DNA of 64,000 nt from assembly GCA_025354165.1 (NCBI GenBank), contig JANXNI010000094.1, positions 35,046 to 99,045 on the forward strand, written 5' to 3'. Under the pieces are notes generated by a model, which saw only the letters and a program-made list of their open reading frames with translations, was not told where the DNA came from and did no database searches. How positions within the stretch are numbered: position 1 is the stretch's first letter; each line of letters starts with the position of its first letter. Positions 26,708-35,322 of this stretch are shown here, in pieces. The position numbers and the translations under genes were made by a program. The stretch is from Burkholderiales bacterium (GTDB lineage: Bacteria > Pseudomonadota > Gammaproteobacteria > Burkholderiales > Casimicrobiaceae).

Positions 26708-27730
26708 CTAGGCGGCGGTCGTCGCCATCGGCAACATCCGCACATTGGCGCGCTGCTCGTCCATCTCTTTGCCGAGCAGTTTGACCAGCGCATAGACGGT
26801 GTCGATATGCGGTGTTGGCGTTTGCGTGAGTCGCCCGAGTTCGACCACGGAGCCGACCAGTGCGTCGATCTCCGGGGCACGGCCCGCCTCAATATCTTGC
26901 AACATGGAGGTTTTGTGTTTTCCAACTTTTTCAGCGCCGGCAATCCGCTTTTCCAGCGTGACGCGGAAGGTGATTCCCAGCTTGTTGGCAACCGTCTGCG
27001 CTTCGGTCATCATGGCCGCGGCAAGCTCGCGTGTGAGCGGGAACTGGCAGATGGTTTCGAGAGTGGAGTGTGCAAGGCTGCTGATGGGATTGAACGTTAA
27101 GTTACCCCATAGCTTTAGCCAAATTTCCGAACGGATATTGTCGAGCACCGGGGACTTGAAACCAGCGTTGGTAAAGCAGGCGGCGATACGGTTGACGCGC
27201 TCGCTCGACGAGCCATCAAGTTCGCCCAGCGGGAAGCGATCGCCTTCGACATGGCGCACGACGCCGGGTGCGATCAGCTCAGAGGCCGGATACACCACGC
27301 AACCGATGACTCGCTCGGCCGGGATGTTGGCTCCGATGATGCCGGTCGGATCAACGCTTGTCACGCGGGAGCCCGCGAGTTCACCGCCATGCTGATGAAA
27401 GTACCAGTACGGCACACCGTTTTGCATCGTCACCACGACGGTGTCGGGGCCAAAAAGCTTCGGCACATCGTTGGCAACAGCCTCGACTTGATGCGCCTTC
27501 ATTGCCAGGATTACGAGGTCTTGCGCGCCCGCTTCGGCGTAATTGTTTGTGGCGCGCACTTTCTTCGCGACGTGTTCGCTGCCATCAGCCATGATGAGCT
27601 TCATACCGTTTGCGCGAATGGCTTCCAGATTGGCTCCGCGCACAATAAACGTGACGTCCTCACCCGCGAGCGCAAGCTTCACGCCGACGTAGCCGCCGAT
27701 AGCGCCAGCTCCGATAATTGCAATTTTCAT
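26708..27730 (-). CDS. panE: 2-dehydropantoate 2-reductase family protein
   Basis: NADP-dependent ketopantoate reductase-type enzyme, 340 residues from the ATG at 27730, which has GGGAG five bases upstream. The N-terminal nucleotide-binding motif is IAIIGAGAIGGYVGVKLA. Family residues include the MKAHQVEA lysine and NGVPYWYF, and KLWGNLTFNPISSLAHSTLE matches the C-terminal catalytic domain with its conserved Lys and Asn. True PanE makes pantoate for coenzyme A, but paralogues in catabolic clusters reduce other 2-oxo acids. Its position between an FAH-family gene and the frc scar argues for a catabolic paralogue, so the gene symbol indicates the family only. Confidence 0.82.
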   Translation of the reverse strand: MKIAIIGAGAIGGYVGVKLALAGEDVTFIVRGANLEAIRANGMKLIMADGSEHVAKKVRATNNYAEAGAQDLVILAMKAHQVEAVANDVPKLFGPDTVVVTMQNGVPYWYFHQHGGELAGSRVTSVDPTGIIGANIPAERVIGCVVYPASELIAPGVVRHVEGDRFPLGELDGSSSERVNRIAACFTNAGFKSPVLDNIRSEIWLKLWGNLTFNPISSLAHSTLETICQFPLTRELAAAMMTEAQTVANKLGITFRVTLEKRIAGAEKVGKHKTSMLQDIEAGRAPEIDALVGSVVELGRLTQTPTPHIDTVYALVKLLGKEMDEQRANVRMLPMATTAA

Positions 27731-27761
27731 AATTTCTCCCAAGGCTGAATTTTTTGCGTTA

Positions 27762-28544
27762 CTACTCGAATCGATTGCAGAGCTTGCCGATACCGTTGAT
27801 TTCTATTTCGACATCGCTGCCCGGTTTCATCGAGCCCACACCGACCGACGTGCCGCAGAGGATCACGTCCCCCGGGAACAACGTCATATCGGCCGAAATC
27901 AGGCTGACCAATTGCGCGACCGAAAAGCGCATATCGCTGATTGGATAGTTTTGGCGAACGTCGCCGTTGAGCGTCGTTTTCACCACGAGTGTTGACGGAT
28001 CCAGCCCGGTCGCAATGGTTGGCCCCATCGGACAGAACGTGTCGAATCCCTTGGCGCGAACCCACTGCGGGAACGTCGCGTCGCGATTCAAAATTTCTGC
28101 CATCGTGACATCGTTGGCGCAGGTGTAGCCGAACACATGACTCATCGCTTCGGCCTCGGTGACCGCTGTCGCGATGGTGCCGATGACGATACCCAGCTCG
28201 CCTTCGTAAACCACTTTTCCGTCCGCGTGTGGTTTGCGAATAATGTCGCCGGGGTTGGCGAAAGAATTAGGTGATTTCAAAAAATAAAGCGGTTCCGGCG
28301 GAGCGGTGAGTCCCAGCTTTTCACCTAGCGCAACGAAGTTGTTCCACAGCGCAATCACTTTGCCCGGCACCGTCGGCATGAGGCAGGTAACCGAAGCGAG
28401 CGGTAAGTGCTGATTCGTCGCTACCGGCGCGCTAAACATGTCTCCACGGTGAATGTGAATCGAGTCGTTGTCGAGCGTTCCATAACCGGTGCCGCCGTCG
28501 TGCGCGAAGCGAACCCAGCGGGCGCTCAATGGTGGTGTTGTCAC
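27762..28544 (-). CDS. fumarylacetoacetate hydrolase (FAH) family protein
   Basis: A 260-residue member of the FAH superfamily, metal-dependent enzymes that hydrolyse, decarboxylate or isomerise 2-oxo or 2,4-dioxo acids. The metal site is visible as the E-x-E motif in VVYEGELGIVIG and the Asp in YTCANDVTMAE. KGFDTFCPMGP and LFPGDVILCGTSVGVGSMKPG are standard family signatures. The substrate is uncertain; candidates are acylpyruvates, oxaloacetate or a catechol meta-cleavage product. It is 31 bases upstream of the panE-like gene and in the same strand run as frc and the TTT genes. Confidence 0.87.
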   Translation of the reverse strand: MTTPPLSARWVRFAHDGGTGYGTLDNDSIHIHRGDMFSAPVATNQHLPLASVTCLMPTVPGKVIALWNNFVALGEKLGLTAPPEPLYFLKSPNSFANPGDIIRKPHADGKVVYEGELGIVIGTIATAVTEAEAMSHVFGYTCANDVTMAEILNRDATFPQWVRAKGFDTFCPMGPTIATGLDPSTLVVKTTLNGDVRQNYPISDMRFSVAQLVSLISADMTLFPGDVILCGTSVGVGSMKPGSDVEIEINGIGKLCNRFE

Positions 28545-28700
28545 TCAGAATCTCCTGCGCAGAAAGCGACGCTTATTCTAGGCGTCGTGGGTGGGGTAGC
28601 CGCGTGGCACTCCAGATGTTGGGCTCTGTATCGCAATGCTGTTTTCATCAGAAATCGTCGCGTTCAATGCGTGGCCGTCGACCCAAAGTTGAACTGAGCA

Positions 28701-29948
28701 CTAAATGACTTTTTCCTCACGCAGCACATCGATTTGCGCCTTGCTGTAACCCAGCTGCGCAAGCACTTCTTCGGTATGCTCGCCCAACAGTGGCGAGCGC
28801 GTCACCTCGGTCGGGCTGTCCGACATCTTGATCGGATTGCCGACGGTCAAATACTTGCCGCGGGTCGGATGATCGACTTCGACGATGGTGCCGGTCGCAC
28901 GTAGTGAAGGTTCTTCAGAGATTTCTTTCATCGACAGGATCGGGCCGCAGGGAATGTCGTAGCCGTTCAGAATCTCCATCGCCTCGAATTTGGTTTTCGT
29001 CATCGTCCACTTTTCGATGCGCCCGAAGATGGGCTTCAGGTGCAAGAGGCGCGCCGCAGGCGTTGCATACGCCTCGTCGGTGATCCAGCCTTCTTCACCG
29101 ATGACTTTGCACACCGCGGGCCACACCGCCGCTTGCGTGATGAAATAAATGTAGGCGTTGGGATCGGTTTCCCAGCCCTTGCACTTGAGGATCGAGCCCG
29201 GTTGACCGCCGCCAGAAGCGTTGCCAGCGCGCGGCACCGCGTCGCCAAATTCACCATCAGGATACTGCGGATATTCGGACAGCGATCCGGTGCGTTCAAG
29301 TCGTTGCTGATCTCGCAATTTCACGCGGCAGAGATTCAAAACAGCGTCTTGCATGGGGGCCAATACTTTTTGACCACGATTGGTTTTTTCGCGCTGTAGC
29401 AGCGCTGCCAAAATGCCAAGCGCCAAATGAAGGCCGGTGCCACTGTCGCCAATTTGTGCGCCAGTGACAATCGGCGGGCCATCGTCAAAACCGGTGGTTG
29501 ATGCGGCACCGCCTGCGCATTGCGCGACGTTTTCGTAGACTTTACAGTCCTCGTATTTGCCAGGGCCGAAGCCCTTGACCGAGGCCACCACCATGCGCGG
29601 GTTTAGCTCGTTGATGCGCTCCCACGTGAAGCCCATACGATCAAGCGCGCCGGGCGCGAAGTTCTCCACCAGCACGTCACAGTGCTTGATTAACGTCTCC
29701 AGCACTTCGCGGCCTTTGGGCTTTTTGGTGTCGACGGTAATAGAGCGCTTGTTGTGATTGAGCATCGTAAAGTACAGGCTGTCGACGCCGGGAATGTCGC
29801 GCAGCTGACCGCGCGTGGCGTCGCCTTCGCCGGCGCGCTCGACCTTGATCACGTCCGCGCCCAACCAAGCCAGAAGTTGCGTACACGTGGGTCCCGATTG
29901 CACATGGGTGAAGTCGAGGATTCGGTAGCCGTCGAGGGCCTTACTCAT
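28701..29948 (-). CDS. frc: formyl-CoA:oxalate CoA-transferase
   Basis: Family III CoA-transferase that moves CoA from formyl-CoA to oxalate, the activation step of oxalate breakdown. The 415-residue sequence follows Oxalobacter Frc closely: [20 protein letters not shown] at the start, [61 protein letters not shown], the catalytic Asp in AQIGDSGTG near residue 165, and the mobile glycine loop SGGGQPG. Its usual partner oxalyl-CoA decarboxylase (oxc) is not in this window. The formate product would be oxidised by the nearby formate dehydrogenase. It is followed by FAH and panE-like genes and preceded by the TTT importer. Specificity for oxalate is inferred from similarity. Confidence 0.85.
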   Translation of the reverse strand: MSKALDGYRILDFTHVQSGPTCTQLLAWLGADVIKVERAGEGDATRGQLRDIPGVDSLYFTMLNHNKRSITVDTKKPKGREVLETLIKHCDVLVENFAPGALDRMGFTWERINELNPRMVVASVKGFGPGKYEDCKVYENVAQCAGGAASTTGFDDGPPIVTGAQIGDSGTGLHLALGILAALLQREKTNRGQKVLAPMQDAVLNLCRVKLRDQQRLERTGSLSEYPQYPDGEFGDAVPRAGNASGGGQPGSILKCKGWETDPNAYIYFITQAAVWPAVCKVIGEEGWITDEAYATPAARLLHLKPIFGRIEKWTMTKTKFEAMEILNGYDIPCGPILSMKEISEEPSLRATGTIVEVDHPTRGKYLTVGNPIKMSDSPTEVTRSPLLGEHTEEVLAQLGYSKAQIDVLREEKVI

Positions 29949-29988
29949 GGGGAAATCTCCGTTGTAGCGTTACTGATAAAAATTTGAG

Positions 29989-31479
29989 TCACTTTTTTGT
30001 CGCACCGCGCAATGCCTGAAGCATTGGCCATACCAGCATCACGAGCGCCACCGTAGTGATCGTCGCGACTAGTGGGTTTGAGAAGAACACGGATAGATTG
30101 CCGCTGGACGACAACAGCGATTGCCGAAACGCATTTTCGGCCATATCACCCAATACGAGCGCGAGCACCAGCGGTGCCATCGGATATTGCAGCTTCTTGA
30201 AGACATAGCCAATGACGCCAAAACCCATCATGAGCCACACATCAAACATCGAGCTGTGTACGGTGTACGCACCGACAGCGCAGATCACCAGAATCACCGG
30301 CGCGATGATCGAGAACGGGATGCGCAGAATCGCGGCAAACCACGGCACGGTGGCCAGTACCACGACGAGTCCGGCGATATTGCCCAGATACATGCTGGCG
30401 ATCAGGCCCCATACGAAGTCTTTTTGCTCGACAAAGAGCAGTGGCCCCGGCTGCAATCCCCACACCAGCAAACCGCCAAGCAGAACGGCCGCCGTGGGCG
30501 AACCGGGGATACCCAGCGTAAGCATTGGCAACAGGGCAGAGGTACCCGCCGCGTGAGCCGCCGTCTCCGGTGCGAGTACACCTTCGATCTCGCCTTTGCC
30601 GAAGTTGTCTTTGTTCGGCGAGAACCGTTTGGCGATGCCGTAACCCATAAACGACGCCGGTGTTGCGCCACCCGGCGTGATGCCCATCCAGCAGCCCACT
30701 GCGGCGCTGCGCAGATAGGTTTTCCAGTATTTCGGCAGCATCTTCCAGGTTTCCCAGACGACGGCGGGAGTGATCTTTGCGGTTTTGCCACGGAACGCTA
30801 GGCCTTCCTCCATCGTCAGCAAAATCTCGCCGATGCCGAACAAACCGATCACCGCGATCAGGAAGTCAAAGCCCTTGATCAGCGGTTCGAAACCGAACGT
30901 CAATCGCAATTGCCCGGTCACGTTGTCCATGCCGATGGCTGCCAGCGCAAACCCGAAGAACATCGCGGCAAGCGTTTTGAAAGCAGGCTCTTTGCTCATG
31001 CCAACGAAGCTGCAAAACGTCAGTAACTGCACGGCGAAAAATTCGGGTGGTCCGAATTGCAGCGCAAATTTCGCGACCAATGGCGCAAGGAAAGTAATAA
31101 TGATGATGGCGACCAGCGCGCCAAAAAACGATGAGCTGAAGGCTGCCGTGAGTGCTTGCGCAGCCTGCCCGTTTTGCGCCATTGGATAACCGTCGAAGGT
31201 AGTCGCAACCGACCACGGCTCGCCCGGTATGTTGAACAGGATAGAGGTGATTGCTCCGCCAAACAGCGCGCCCCAATAGATGCACGAGAGCATGATGATC
31301 GCGGAGGTCGGATTCATGCTGAATGTGAGCGGCAACAGAATCGCTACGCCATTGGCGCCGCCCAACCCGGGCAGCACACCAATAATCACGCCGAGCAAAA
31401 TGCCCAAAAACATGAGCCCAAGATTAGTGGGCGACAGGGCTACGGAGAACCCCTGCATCAAGGCCTGAATTTCATCCAT
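29989..31479 (-). CDS. tctA: tripartite tricarboxylate transporter, large permease TctA
   Basis: Large membrane subunit of a TTT importer, 496 residues with about eleven or twelve hydrophobic segments. Family landmarks: LGILLGVIIGVLPGLGGANGVAILLPLTF near the N-terminus, SAIIMLSCIYWGALFGGAITSILFNIPGEP, and the second-half counterpart GITPGGATPASFMGYGIAKR with APETAAHAAGTSALLPMLTLGIPGSPTAAVLLGGL. Typical substrates are citrate or other carboxylates. It lies directly downstream of tctB (8 bases) and tctC in the order C-B-A and upstream of frc (40 bases), so the transporter is probably expressed with the CoA-transferase and may bring in its acid substrate. Confidence 0.93.
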   Translation of the reverse strand: MDEIQALMQGFSVALSPTNLGLMFLGILLGVIIGVLPGLGGANGVAILLPLTFSMNPTSAIIMLSCIYWGALFGGAITSILFNIPGEPWSVATTFDGYPMAQNGQAAQALTAAFSSSFFGALVAIIIITFLAPLVAKFALQFGPPEFFAVQLLTFCSFVGMSKEPAFKTLAAMFFGFALAAIGMDNVTGQLRLTFGFEPLIKGFDFLIAVIGLFGIGEILLTMEEGLAFRGKTAKITPAVVWETWKMLPKYWKTYLRSAAVGCWMGITPGGATPASFMGYGIAKRFSPNKDNFGKGEIEGVLAPETAAHAAGTSALLPMLTLGIPGSPTAAVLLGGLLVWGLQPGPLLFVEQKDFVWGLIASMYLGNIAGLVVVLATVPWFAAILRIPFSIIAPVILVICAVGAYTVHSSMFDVWLMMGFGVIGYVFKKLQYPMAPLVLALVLGDMAENAFRQSLLSSSGNLSVFFSNPLVATITTVALVMLVWPMLQALRGATKK

Positions 31480-31487
31480 GATGCGCC

Positions 31488-31982
31488 CTAATAACCGAAC
31501 AGGGATTCAAGCGGGCCTTTGAGCAAAGGCACTTTGAACCAGATTTCAAACATCGCGAACAGCACAAGCGATGTGCCGACGGCAACGGCAGCACACTTTG
31601 CGTAGCTGAATTTGCCCTGCCACCGCATAAAAAATGCGATTAGCAGCGCGCCTGACACGTAGATGCCCAACCACTGCATTACAAACACAAAGGCCAGGGC
31701 GGGGAAAAACATGGCCGAAACCAGGCGAATTTCTTCCACCGAAACAAAAGATTTGTCGCGCGACATACGCCACGCTTTCACTAGATTCACTGCTGACGCG
31801 AGACCCATTAGCGTGCCGATATAAAACGGAAAATAGCCGCTTTCCGGGCCGCTTGGCCCCCAGCCCGCGCCTATGCGGCGACTGTCCCACATGATCAGAA
31901 GGGCTAGCAATAACAGGCAAGCCGACGTAATGATTTCCAGTGTTCGTGTTGACGCGGCGCTCGGCTCTGCGGGCTCAGACAT
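31488..31982 (-). CDS. tctB: tripartite tricarboxylate transporter, small permease TctB
   Basis: Small four-segment membrane subunit, 164 residues, the usual size. After a short polar N-terminus come LEIITSACLLLLALLIMWDSRRIGAGWGPSGPESGYFPFYIGTLMGLASAVNLVK, which is the DUF1468/TctB signature, and three further hydrophobic stretches. It forms the membrane complex with TctA. It is 8 bases upstream of tctA and about 100 bases downstream of tctC, with a stem-loop between tctC and tctB that may set the usual excess of binding protein over permease. Confidence 0.9.
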   Translation of the reverse strand: MSEPAEPSAASTRTLEIITSACLLLLALLIMWDSRRIGAGWGPSGPESGYFPFYIGTLMGLASAVNLVKAWRMSRDKSFVSVEEIRLVSAMFFPALAFVFVMQWLGIYVSGALLIAFFMRWQGKFSYAKCAAVAVGTSLVLFAMFEIWFKVPLLKGPLESLFGY

Positions 31983-32031
31983 GGTTGGCTTTCTTGGTGT
32001 TTTTTTTTGAGTGAATGCGGCCCTGCCCGCA

Positions 32032-32049
32032 GACTCAGTGCTCTGAGTC
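32032..32049 (-). other. intercistronic stem-loop between tctC and tctB
   Basis: GACTCAG (32032-32038) pairs with CTGAGTC (32043-32049): a perfect 7 bp stem with a 4-base loop, 34 bases past the tctC stop. It probably stabilises the tctC message or partly terminates it. No U-run follows on the minus strand. Confidence 0.45.
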
Positions 32050-32083
32050 GGGGCTAATGGGGCGTCGGCAAAGGGACGTGAGG

Positions 32084-33094
32084 CTATTTGGCCGCGACGA
32101 AACCCGCTTCTTGCATGAGCGCACGATGACGCGTGTCTTCCTTCGCCACCCAGGCAGCGTACTCAGCACCGCTCATGAAGGTAGTGTTGAACGCGCCTTC
32201 GTCCATGAACTTCGCCCACTCGGGCGTGGCACGCACCTTTTTCATCAGATCAACATAGAACGCCACTTGATCCGGCGTCACGCCCGGGGCCATGAAGACG
32301 CCGCGCAACATCAGATACTCGATGTCGAGGCCGCTCTCTTTGCAGGTCGGGATTTCGCTCCAGCTCATATCTGCAATCTTTTCTTTTTGCGCGAGGCGTT
32401 TGCCGTCGAACACACAGAGCGGACGCAGTTTGCCCCCGCGCCATTGCGCGACTGCTTCAATCGGGTTGTTCACGGTTGATTCGATGTGTTTGCCGACCAG
32501 TTGCACGGCGACTTCACCGCCGCCTTTATATGGAACGTAGATGAATTTGACGCCAGCGGCTTTTTCAATCAAAGCGGTGATGATCTGGTCTTCCTGACGC
32601 GACCCTGTGCCGCCCATACGAAGCTTTCCGCCACCCGCTTTTACCGCTGCAATGTATTCCTGCGCCGTTTTGTAGGGGCTTTCCGAGTTCACCCAGAGTA
32701 CAAATTCATCGAGCGCGAGCATCGCTACGGGGGTCATGTCTTTCCAGCTGAACGGCACACCCGTTGCAACGGGCGTGGTGAATAAATTGGACAACGTGAT
32801 CACGATTTTGTGGGCGTCGCCCTTGGCGTTCTTCATCTCCAGAAAACCTTCGGCGCCTGCGCCGCCGCCCTTGTTGACGACGACCATCGAGGACTTGAGC
32901 AGGTTGTGCTTCGTGACAATGCCCTGAACCAGCCGCGCCATCTGATCCGCGCCGCCGCCCGTGCCAGCGGGCACGACGAATTCGACCGTCTTGGTGGGTT
33001 CCCACGCGAACGCGGCGCTTGCGCACAGTGCGGTTGCGCTGACGAGTGCCGCCGACAGCGCGACTTTGATCTTTGAAAAGCGTAATTGAGTCAC
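32084..33094 (-). CDS. tctC: tripartite tricarboxylate transporter binding protein (Bug/TctC)
   Basis: Periplasmic solute receptor of the TTT importer. I place the start at the GTG at 33094, giving 336 residues and a clean signal peptide (basic start, then KVALSAALVSATALCASAAFA, cleaved before WEPTKTVEF). An open frame continues to 33262 but adds an atypical N-terminus. The mature protein has the Bug-family pattern VEFVVPAGTGGGADQMARLVQ, VVNKGGGAGAEGFLEMKN, KMRMGGTGSRQEDQ-like LRMGGTGSRQEDQ and VPYKGGGEVAVQLVG. Ligands of Bug proteins vary (carboxylates, amides, aromatics). The gene heads the tctCBA-frc run and is divergent from the TSUP permease. Confidence 0.88.
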   Translation of the reverse strand: MTQLRFSKIKVALSAALVSATALCASAAFAWEPTKTVEFVVPAGTGGGADQMARLVQGIVTKHNLLKSSMVVVNKGGGAGAEGFLEMKNAKGDAHKIVITLSNLFTTPVATGVPFSWKDMTPVAMLALDEFVLWVNSESPYKTAQEYIAAVKAGGGKLRMGGTGSRQEDQIITALIEKAAGVKFIYVPYKGGGEVAVQLVGKHIESTVNNPIEAVAQWRGGKLRPLCVFDGKRLAQKEKIADMSWSEIPTCKESGLDIEYLMLRGVFMAPGVTPDQVAFYVDLMKKVRATPEWAKFMDEGAFNTTFMSGAEYAAWVAKEDTRHRALMQEAGFVAAK

Positions 33095-33272
33095 GTTGGT
33101 TACTTTCTTCGGTGTTGTGGGTTGGCCGCAGCCAGATTGCAAATTCTGAGCACGTATTGTCCTATTGATCCGGATCAATTCGCGCGAAAAAACAGCACGG
33201 GAAAACCCGATGTCATACATGCCAGGTTTCGCACGATTGTGAGCTGCGGAATCGTAGGTCATTGTCGGTTCG

Positions 33273-33301
33273 TTGACAATGTCACCTTAGTTCACTTTAA
33301 C
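33273..33301 (+). promoter_or_regulatory. promoter of the TSUP permease gene
   Basis: TTGACA (33273-33278) and TTTAAC (33296-33301) are 17 bases apart, about 18 bases before the ATG at 33320. The -35 is part of a small palindrome, TGACAATGTCA (33274-33284), which could be an operator. The predicted leader is only about 12 bases long. Confidence 0.5.
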
Positions 33302-33319
33302 TGTTTGTCTGTACATCGC

Positions 33320-34132
33320 ATGGAATATCTCAATGTCTGGTTTTTAGGCTACATCGCCCTAGGGATCGTCGTCGGCTTTCTCGCTGGGCTGCTCGGCATT
33401 GGCGGCGGCATGACGATGGTGCCCGTGCTTGCTTTCATGTTTCCGGCGCAGGGGTTTCCGTATGAGACGCGCTTTCAGGTGATTCTCGCTACCTCGATGG
33501 CGACGATCATGTTTACCTCGATTTCATCGCTGCGTGCGCATCACGCCAAGGGCGCAGTGAACTGGCGCGTGATCGGCCTGATGTCGCCGGGGATATTGGT
33601 GGGAGGACTGATGGGTTCGCGCGTGGTTTCGCATCTGTCAACCGCCTTTCTAGCGATCTTTTTCGTCTGCTTCATGTTCTACAGCGCGACGCAGATGCTC
33701 ATCAATTTCAAGCCCAAGGCTGCACGTACGTTGCCCGGCGCGGTTGGTATGAGTCTCGCAGGCGTTCTTCTGGGGTTTCTGTCGGCGATGGCGAGCGTGG
33801 GCGGCGCCTTCTTCGCGATCCCGTTTTTGACCTGGTGCAACGTGCCGATTCATCATGCCATTGGGACTTCGGCGGCGCTCGGATTTCCTATCGCGCTGTT
33901 CACGACAATCGGCAACGTTCATAACGGATGGGGTGTGCCCAATGTGCCGCAACCGTCGCTCGGATTCGTCTACTTGCCCGCGCTGGTGGGGATCTCGATT
34001 GCCAGCGTGCTGGTTGCGCCCTATGGTGCCCGACTCGCCCATCGGCTGCCGGTGCAGACACTAAAGAGGAGCTTTGCATTGATGCTTTATGTGCTCGGCG
34101 CTAAGATGCTGTGGGGCATCCTGACGACGTAG
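33320..34132 (+). CDS. TSUP-family (TauE/SafE) membrane transporter
   Basis: Inner-membrane permease of the family that exports sulfite, sulfoacetate or other small organosulfur anions, and in some cases carries carboxylates. The 270-residue product from the ATG at 33320 has about eight hydrophobic segments in two homologous halves, each with the family motif: GLLGIGGGMTMVPVL at the start and GFLSAMASVGGAFFAIPFL at the middle. Upstream in-frame codons to 33086 fall in the promoter region and lack family resemblance. Being divergent from tctC it may share a regulatory region with the TTT-frc operon, but its substrate is not evident. Confidence 0.87.
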   Translation: MEYLNVWFLGYIALGIVVGFLAGLLGIGGGMTMVPVLAFMFPAQGFPYETRFQVILATSMATIMFTSISSLRAHHAKGAVNWRVIGLMSPGILVGGLMGSRVVSHLSTAFLAIFFVCFMFYSATQMLINFKPKAARTLPGAVGMSLAGVLLGFLSAMASVGGAFFAIPFLTWCNVPIHHAIGTSAALGFPIALFTTIGNVHNGWGVPNVPQPSLGFVYLPALVGISIASVLVAPYGARLAHRLPVQTLKRSFALMLYVLGAKMLWGILTT

Positions 34133-34137
34133 ATTTG

Positions 34138-34262
34138 GAAGCAGCTTTAGGCTGCAATGGCCGTTTTACAGGGCATATACATCAATTATGTCATTTATCG
34201 ACTATTGATAATATTCGAATATAGCCCTTAATCGAGCGTCATTTCACGATAAAGCTGTAAGA
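34138..34262. repeat. intergenic inverted-end repeat family, copy D
   Basis: Left end AGCAGCTTTAGGCTGCAATG; the right end on the other strand reads TTACAGCTTTATCGTGAAAT. Both continue to a GGGC block (ACAGGGCATA and TTAAGGGCTATA). The centre is very A/T-rich and includes TATCGACTATTGATA. It fills the space between the convergent TSUP and EVE genes. Confidence 0.65.
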
Positions 34263-34268
34263 CACAAA

Positions 34269-34727
34269 CTAGGCGCTGACGAGCGATTTTGTAATGTAGG
34301 TCCACTCCGCATCTGAAACCGGCGTGATCGACAGCCGATTGCCGCGTTGCAGGATGCGCATTTCGGCCAATTCGGGCGCTGCGCGCAACGCAGCGAGCGG
34401 AATCAGCTTGAATTTCTTGGCGAACGCGACCTCGACGCAGACCCACAACGGGTTCTCGGGCTTCGATTTCGGGTCGTAGTGCGAGTCTTTTTTATCGAAC
34501 TGGGTCACGTCCGGGGCGGCGGCTTTGGCGACTTTGCAGATGCCCGCAATGCCCGGCTCCGGACAACTGGAGTGATAGAAAAACACCTGATCGCCGACCT
34601 TCATATCGTCGCGCATGAAATTGCGCGCCTGATAGTTGCGCACACCAAACCAGGCGCTTTGCCTGTCGCGCTTCAGGTCGTCAATGCTGTATTCGCCCGG
34701 CTCGGATTTCATTAACCAGTAGGCCAT
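34269..34727 (-). CDS. EVE domain protein
   Basis: A 152-residue single-domain protein from the ATG at 34727 (GGAG six bases upstream). It has the EVE pattern: YWLMKSEPGEYSIDDL at the start, WFGVRNYQARNFMRDDMKVGDQVFFYHSSCPEPGIAGICKV, and ENPLWVCVEVAFAKKFKLIPL. EVE domains belong to the PUA-like fold and are thought to bind modified bases in RNA or DNA; here it is a stand-alone housekeeping-type copy. It lies downstream of zapA and 6S RNA on the same strand, a linkage common in betaproteobacteria. Confidence 0.88.
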   Translation of the reverse strand: MAYWLMKSEPGEYSIDDLKRDRQSAWFGVRNYQARNFMRDDMKVGDQVFFYHSSCPEPGIAGICKVAKAAAPDVTQFDKKDSHYDPKSKPENPLWVCVEVAFAKKFKLIPLAALRAAPELAEMRILQRGNRLSITPVSDAEWTYITKSLVSA

Positions 34728-34747
34728 GCATATCTCCAGTCCCACAT

Positions 34748-34773
34748 AAACGAAAGGAGTCCGCAGACTCCCT
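34748..34773 (-). terminator. rho-independent terminator of 6S RNA
   Basis: On the minus strand GGAGTC, loop TGCG, GACTCC, then TTTCGTTT (plus-strand stem at 34756-34761 and 34766-34771). It follows the predicted 3' end of 6S RNA by about ten bases. Confidence 0.75.
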
Positions 34774-34784
34774 TCATAAAAATT

Positions 34785-34988
34785 CAGACTCCCGCGAATG
34801 CCGTGAGCGGCCGTCACCTTGAACCGGGGTTCAAGAGTGGATGCTCCACCGCGACTACAAGGTACAGCTGGCGACCCAGAGCTTTCGCTTTAGGGAAGAG
34901 CCGCGCACACGGCCGTGATAGAAGAGCATCCTCGCGACAAGCGCATTGGTACAAAGAATCTTCGACCGCTACACACACCGCAGGAGCA
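34785..34988 (-). ncRNA. ssrS: 6S RNA
   Basis: Regulatory RNA that mimics an open promoter and binds the housekeeping RNA polymerase holoenzyme. On the minus strand the 3' half contains CTTGAACCCCGGTTCAAGG followed by TGACGGCCGC and CGCGGGAG. These correspond to the E. coli 6S segments CCUUGAACCAAGGGUUCAAGG and the closing stem. The 5' end CTCCTGCG pairs over 8 bp (one G-U) with CGCGGGAG, and GCGGTCG near the 5' end can pair with GACGGCCGC. The gene order zapA-ssrS-downstream gene is the conserved one. Ends are approximate to about ten bases; a terminator follows. Confidence 0.82.
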
Positions 34989-35037
34989 GTTCAGATTCTA
35001 CGCTTGTTGCTCGCCGAAATCAGCGCGCAAAAATGCG

Positions 35038-35322
35038 CTAATTTGCCTGCGTTGCAGCAAGCGCGCGCTTCAGATTCGCCGTCATCGCCAGCACGCGAGA
35101 CTCAACACGAGGGTCAGCCTCAACTGCCGGGTTAGTCGCCGCCAACTCAAGTGCTGCTAGCAGCAAAACACGCTCGATTTCAGCGGTTGGCTGTTTCTGG
35201 GCAATGACCGCGCATTCAGCTTCAACAATGGCAATCGCCTCAGCCAGCGCAGCACGTTCGCCCTCGGGCGCGCCGATGCGAAACTGGCGACCGTGAATAT
35301 TGGCTTCGAGTGTCGTGCTCAT
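35038..35322 (-). CDS. zapA: cell division protein ZapA
   Basis: Small protein that binds and bundles FtsZ filaments at the septum. The 94 residues include the family N-terminus LEANIHGRQFRIGAPEGERAAL and a C-terminal coiled-coil helix (VESRVLAMTANLKRALAATQ), with IERVLLLAALELA between. It overlaps the upstream small coiled-coil gene by four bases, and 6S RNA follows about 50 bases downstream. The length is slightly short but within the family range. Confidence 0.88.
   Translation of the reverse strand: MSTTLEANIHGRQFRIGAPEGERAALAEAIAIVEAECAVIAQKQPTAEIERVLLLAALELAATNPAVEADPRVESRVLAMTANLKRALAATQAN

Noticed and set aside
33095..33262. An N-terminal extension of the TctC protein.
   Set aside because: The frame is open but the extension lacks the features of a signal peptide, and the GTG at 33094 gives a normal one.
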